From Bugulina stolonifera (taxonomy: Eukaryota > Bryozoa > Gymnolaemata > Cheilostomatida > Bugulidae), in the NCBI GenBank assembly GCA_935421135.1, contig OW285195.1, positions 2,480,001 to 2,544,000 on the forward strand: 64,000 bases of DNA. Direction: 5' to 3'. Position numbers and translations under genes: made by a program. How positions within the stretch are numbered: the first letter of the stretch is position 1; each line of letters begins with the position of its first letter. The notes under the pieces were generated by a model that made no database searches, was not told the origin of the DNA, and saw only the letters and a list, made by a program, of their open reading frames with translations. Of this stretch, positions 54,801 through 57,800 are shown piece after piece.

Positions 54801-57800
54801 AGCCAGGTGAGTGGATGTGGGTTTCCAGATATCTCCACTTAACTTCCCTTGAATTTAAACAATTTATTTTAGATTACAAAAGTTGTCCTCTCTTGTGTGC
54901 GTGGAATCTAACAAAAATATTTCGATGTAAAATTAATGTATCTATTAATCATACATCATAAAAGTCTATTCCCTCCCACGGTTAACAATTAGGCCAGAAT
55001 GGTAAAAAGAAATTTCGAAAATGTCAGTTAGAAACAGGATATTAAGAAAATGTTCGTTTAGGAAGCACCCGTTGCGAAGTTGTGTAGATTACATTTAGGA
55101 GAACACAACTCACTGATAATGGATTATTTTAGTGTCTACAAGTAGCAGTAAAAAAACTATAATATTAAAAATTAGTTGAAAGCTGGGGTTTGGGGTTTCT
55201 AAATGGTTGTTTTCAAAACGTCCTGTTTCTAAATAACAGTTTCGAACAGTCACAACTTTGGCCAGAATAGAGCTGTAGAGACGTTGGACGAAAAATATTC
55301 TAAAGATTATAATTGCTATTTTTCCGAGTGACCAACTAATAATTGTTAAAGTATTTGAACCACATTTATAATTATATGCCATGTAATTCTCAGAGAGCAG
55401 TTGCTGTCATTGTTGAATTTAATCTCCTTAGACTATTTTAAGACAATGCAGTAGGTCAACGCACTTAGTATTTCTCTATTGATGTCTATTGACATACTAT
55501 GTCCATGGTCTCCCTGTAGCTCATTAGCTTTCATATAATTTAAAAATTAATTTTATTCAGAAATTTGTGTTTACACTATTTTAAATAAAGTCGCATTATG
55601 TGGTGGGTATAAGGAGATCTGTAGTTGAGGTTAGCCTCAAGAGGGTGGCCATTGCCAACATTATAGAACTTTTGACTGCCAGAACTAACCAGGTCACCGA
55701 CATTTGAATAAATTATGTTTTATCAGGTATTTTGTTAAATTCAATAAACTTAGAGGATTGGCTGGTATTTTTTCATATATCATGGTTTATCTTGGAGATT
55801 TGTGTTGAATTATTTTTTATGACTAGCTCTACATGTACATGCATATGTAAATGCGTTTATTCACCCTGTGCATGTCTTTGTTCCATTTGGATTGGCTCAA
55901 ATCTAAATTCTATCAAAAATATAGCACCAGTTATGTCGACGAAGTGCATTTATTTATTCCATTAATTTGTTTAATGCAGCCGACGAATCAGATTAAATCC
56001 CACGTTGAAATTGTTCAACCTCAACTTTCAATATCAATATCCAGAATGGCTACTACATAGGCAATACAAGTAGCCTACCTCGTTCTTTATTTAATTGACC
56101 TAGTAGGTCTTCGCTGTAATTCATTGGTTCTAATCTGCATTTAGGTCAGCATCGTTGCGGCTGCTGCGATTGATCTCAGCTAAAAGTAAGAATCGACTTG
56201 CAAAATCTGCGTGTGCTAACCACAGTCATGGTTTCACTCACACTCACACTCACACTGATAGTCATAGTCAGCATCGTCTGTATGTTCACTACTTGTACTA
56301 ACCATAGCATAGCGGCTAGCCGTGTCTTCACTCATAATGTTAGTATAGACTGCAACTAATGCAAGGTCATTTAGAGCATCATAACTAACTCACTGATAGT
56401 GATTACATTAGTTTTAGTAAAAGTAGCTGCCTCTCCTGGCTATGTTGGATAAAAACTAAGCACAAACAGCATCATACTGCCTCAGCGCTGTGTATGTGTG
56501 AATAACACGTAGATCATCTAAATCTCTAGTATCTACTATTATTAGTAGTATTCCTGCTTCTGCTGAGATCAATCCGGTAGCTTCTAGAAGTAGTAGGTTA
56601 AAAGTTATGACTTTATGTATACTGAGGGAAATTGTAGTGGTTGTAGATCAGATATTTATATTTTGTATATTGGCATGCATACACAAATCTTTATTTTACA
56701 ATGTTTTACATGAAGTTTTTAATGAAAACTGTGGACAGTTTGGGGTTTGGTTTGTATATATGTACCGTATATACCTATAAACTGTATACATTTGGCTGTA
56801 GAGAAGTTCCCTCAGGCAACCCATCACAAGTAGAGGTACTTTTACACATTTCAGTTTCCTGTTACTATATGCTGCTTATCTGTCATTTGTTGAGGCCATT
56901 ATCAGCAACGGCTACAGTTTTGTGGGTCCAGTCACTGCAACGCAGCTGATAGTGGTTGATCTGTTGTGAAGTTTCTTGAGTTTGCATGATGCTGACTGAT
57001 ATGATTTCTACTCGCTTGACAATGACTGGTTTAATTCAATGATAAATGAACTTGGAGTGAACTGTTTACATAGTTTAAACTATGAGTTTAAACTTTTCCC
57101 AAACTCTAGAAGGGAAAGTAGCAATTGGCTGTGGAACTCACTCAAGTTCCAGAGTCGGTCACTGCTGTAAACTTCTACAGTAGTCTCATAGCTCTGGTTG
57201 TGTTTACACACACATAAATAAATAACATTGTTTCAATGCAGCTCGATGTGCTCTCTTCTCTTAATCACTCTTTTTCTAGTGACCTTATGTATTCGTGTGA
57301 ACAAAATGTTTGCTATTCTCTGATTGGTTTCACTACAAACATGCCTTAAGTCAGCTATGAAGAACAAGCAATGACACTGGCACTTATTGCTAGTTGAAAT
57401 TCCACTGGGTTAATCTCGTTGGCTAGTTATCAACATGAGTGCATGAAATCTGTTAATGCTAATACTAAAACCCACAAATCACTGTCAACATGCCAATACT
57501 TGAACTTGAAGTCGGTGAATACAAAATGTCACTGGATATTTTTTCAGCAATTTTCCTTGCACTTGTGTTTTTGGTAACATGATGTGCATGTAAGCCATTG
57601 TGTATCAGATATGAATTAATTTATTTTTTCTTGATCATAAGTTTTACATCTTCTTTCATCGTGTAAGGAATGCACAAGTGAATTTTGTATCCTACAGAGG
57701 AACAGCTCAGGGCTCAGCACCAGGACCAGGCTCGCAGCAAATCACAGGAAACCCGCAGCAGGCAGCGAGTTCCGGGAACCAGCCTTCCCTACCGGATTGG

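Noticed and set aside
56143..56188. Possible extra TTLL10 exon (acceptor GCATTTAG, donor AAAA|GTAAGA)
   Set aside because: Its length leaves phase 1, whereas the next exon needs phase 2; including it would frameshift exon 16.
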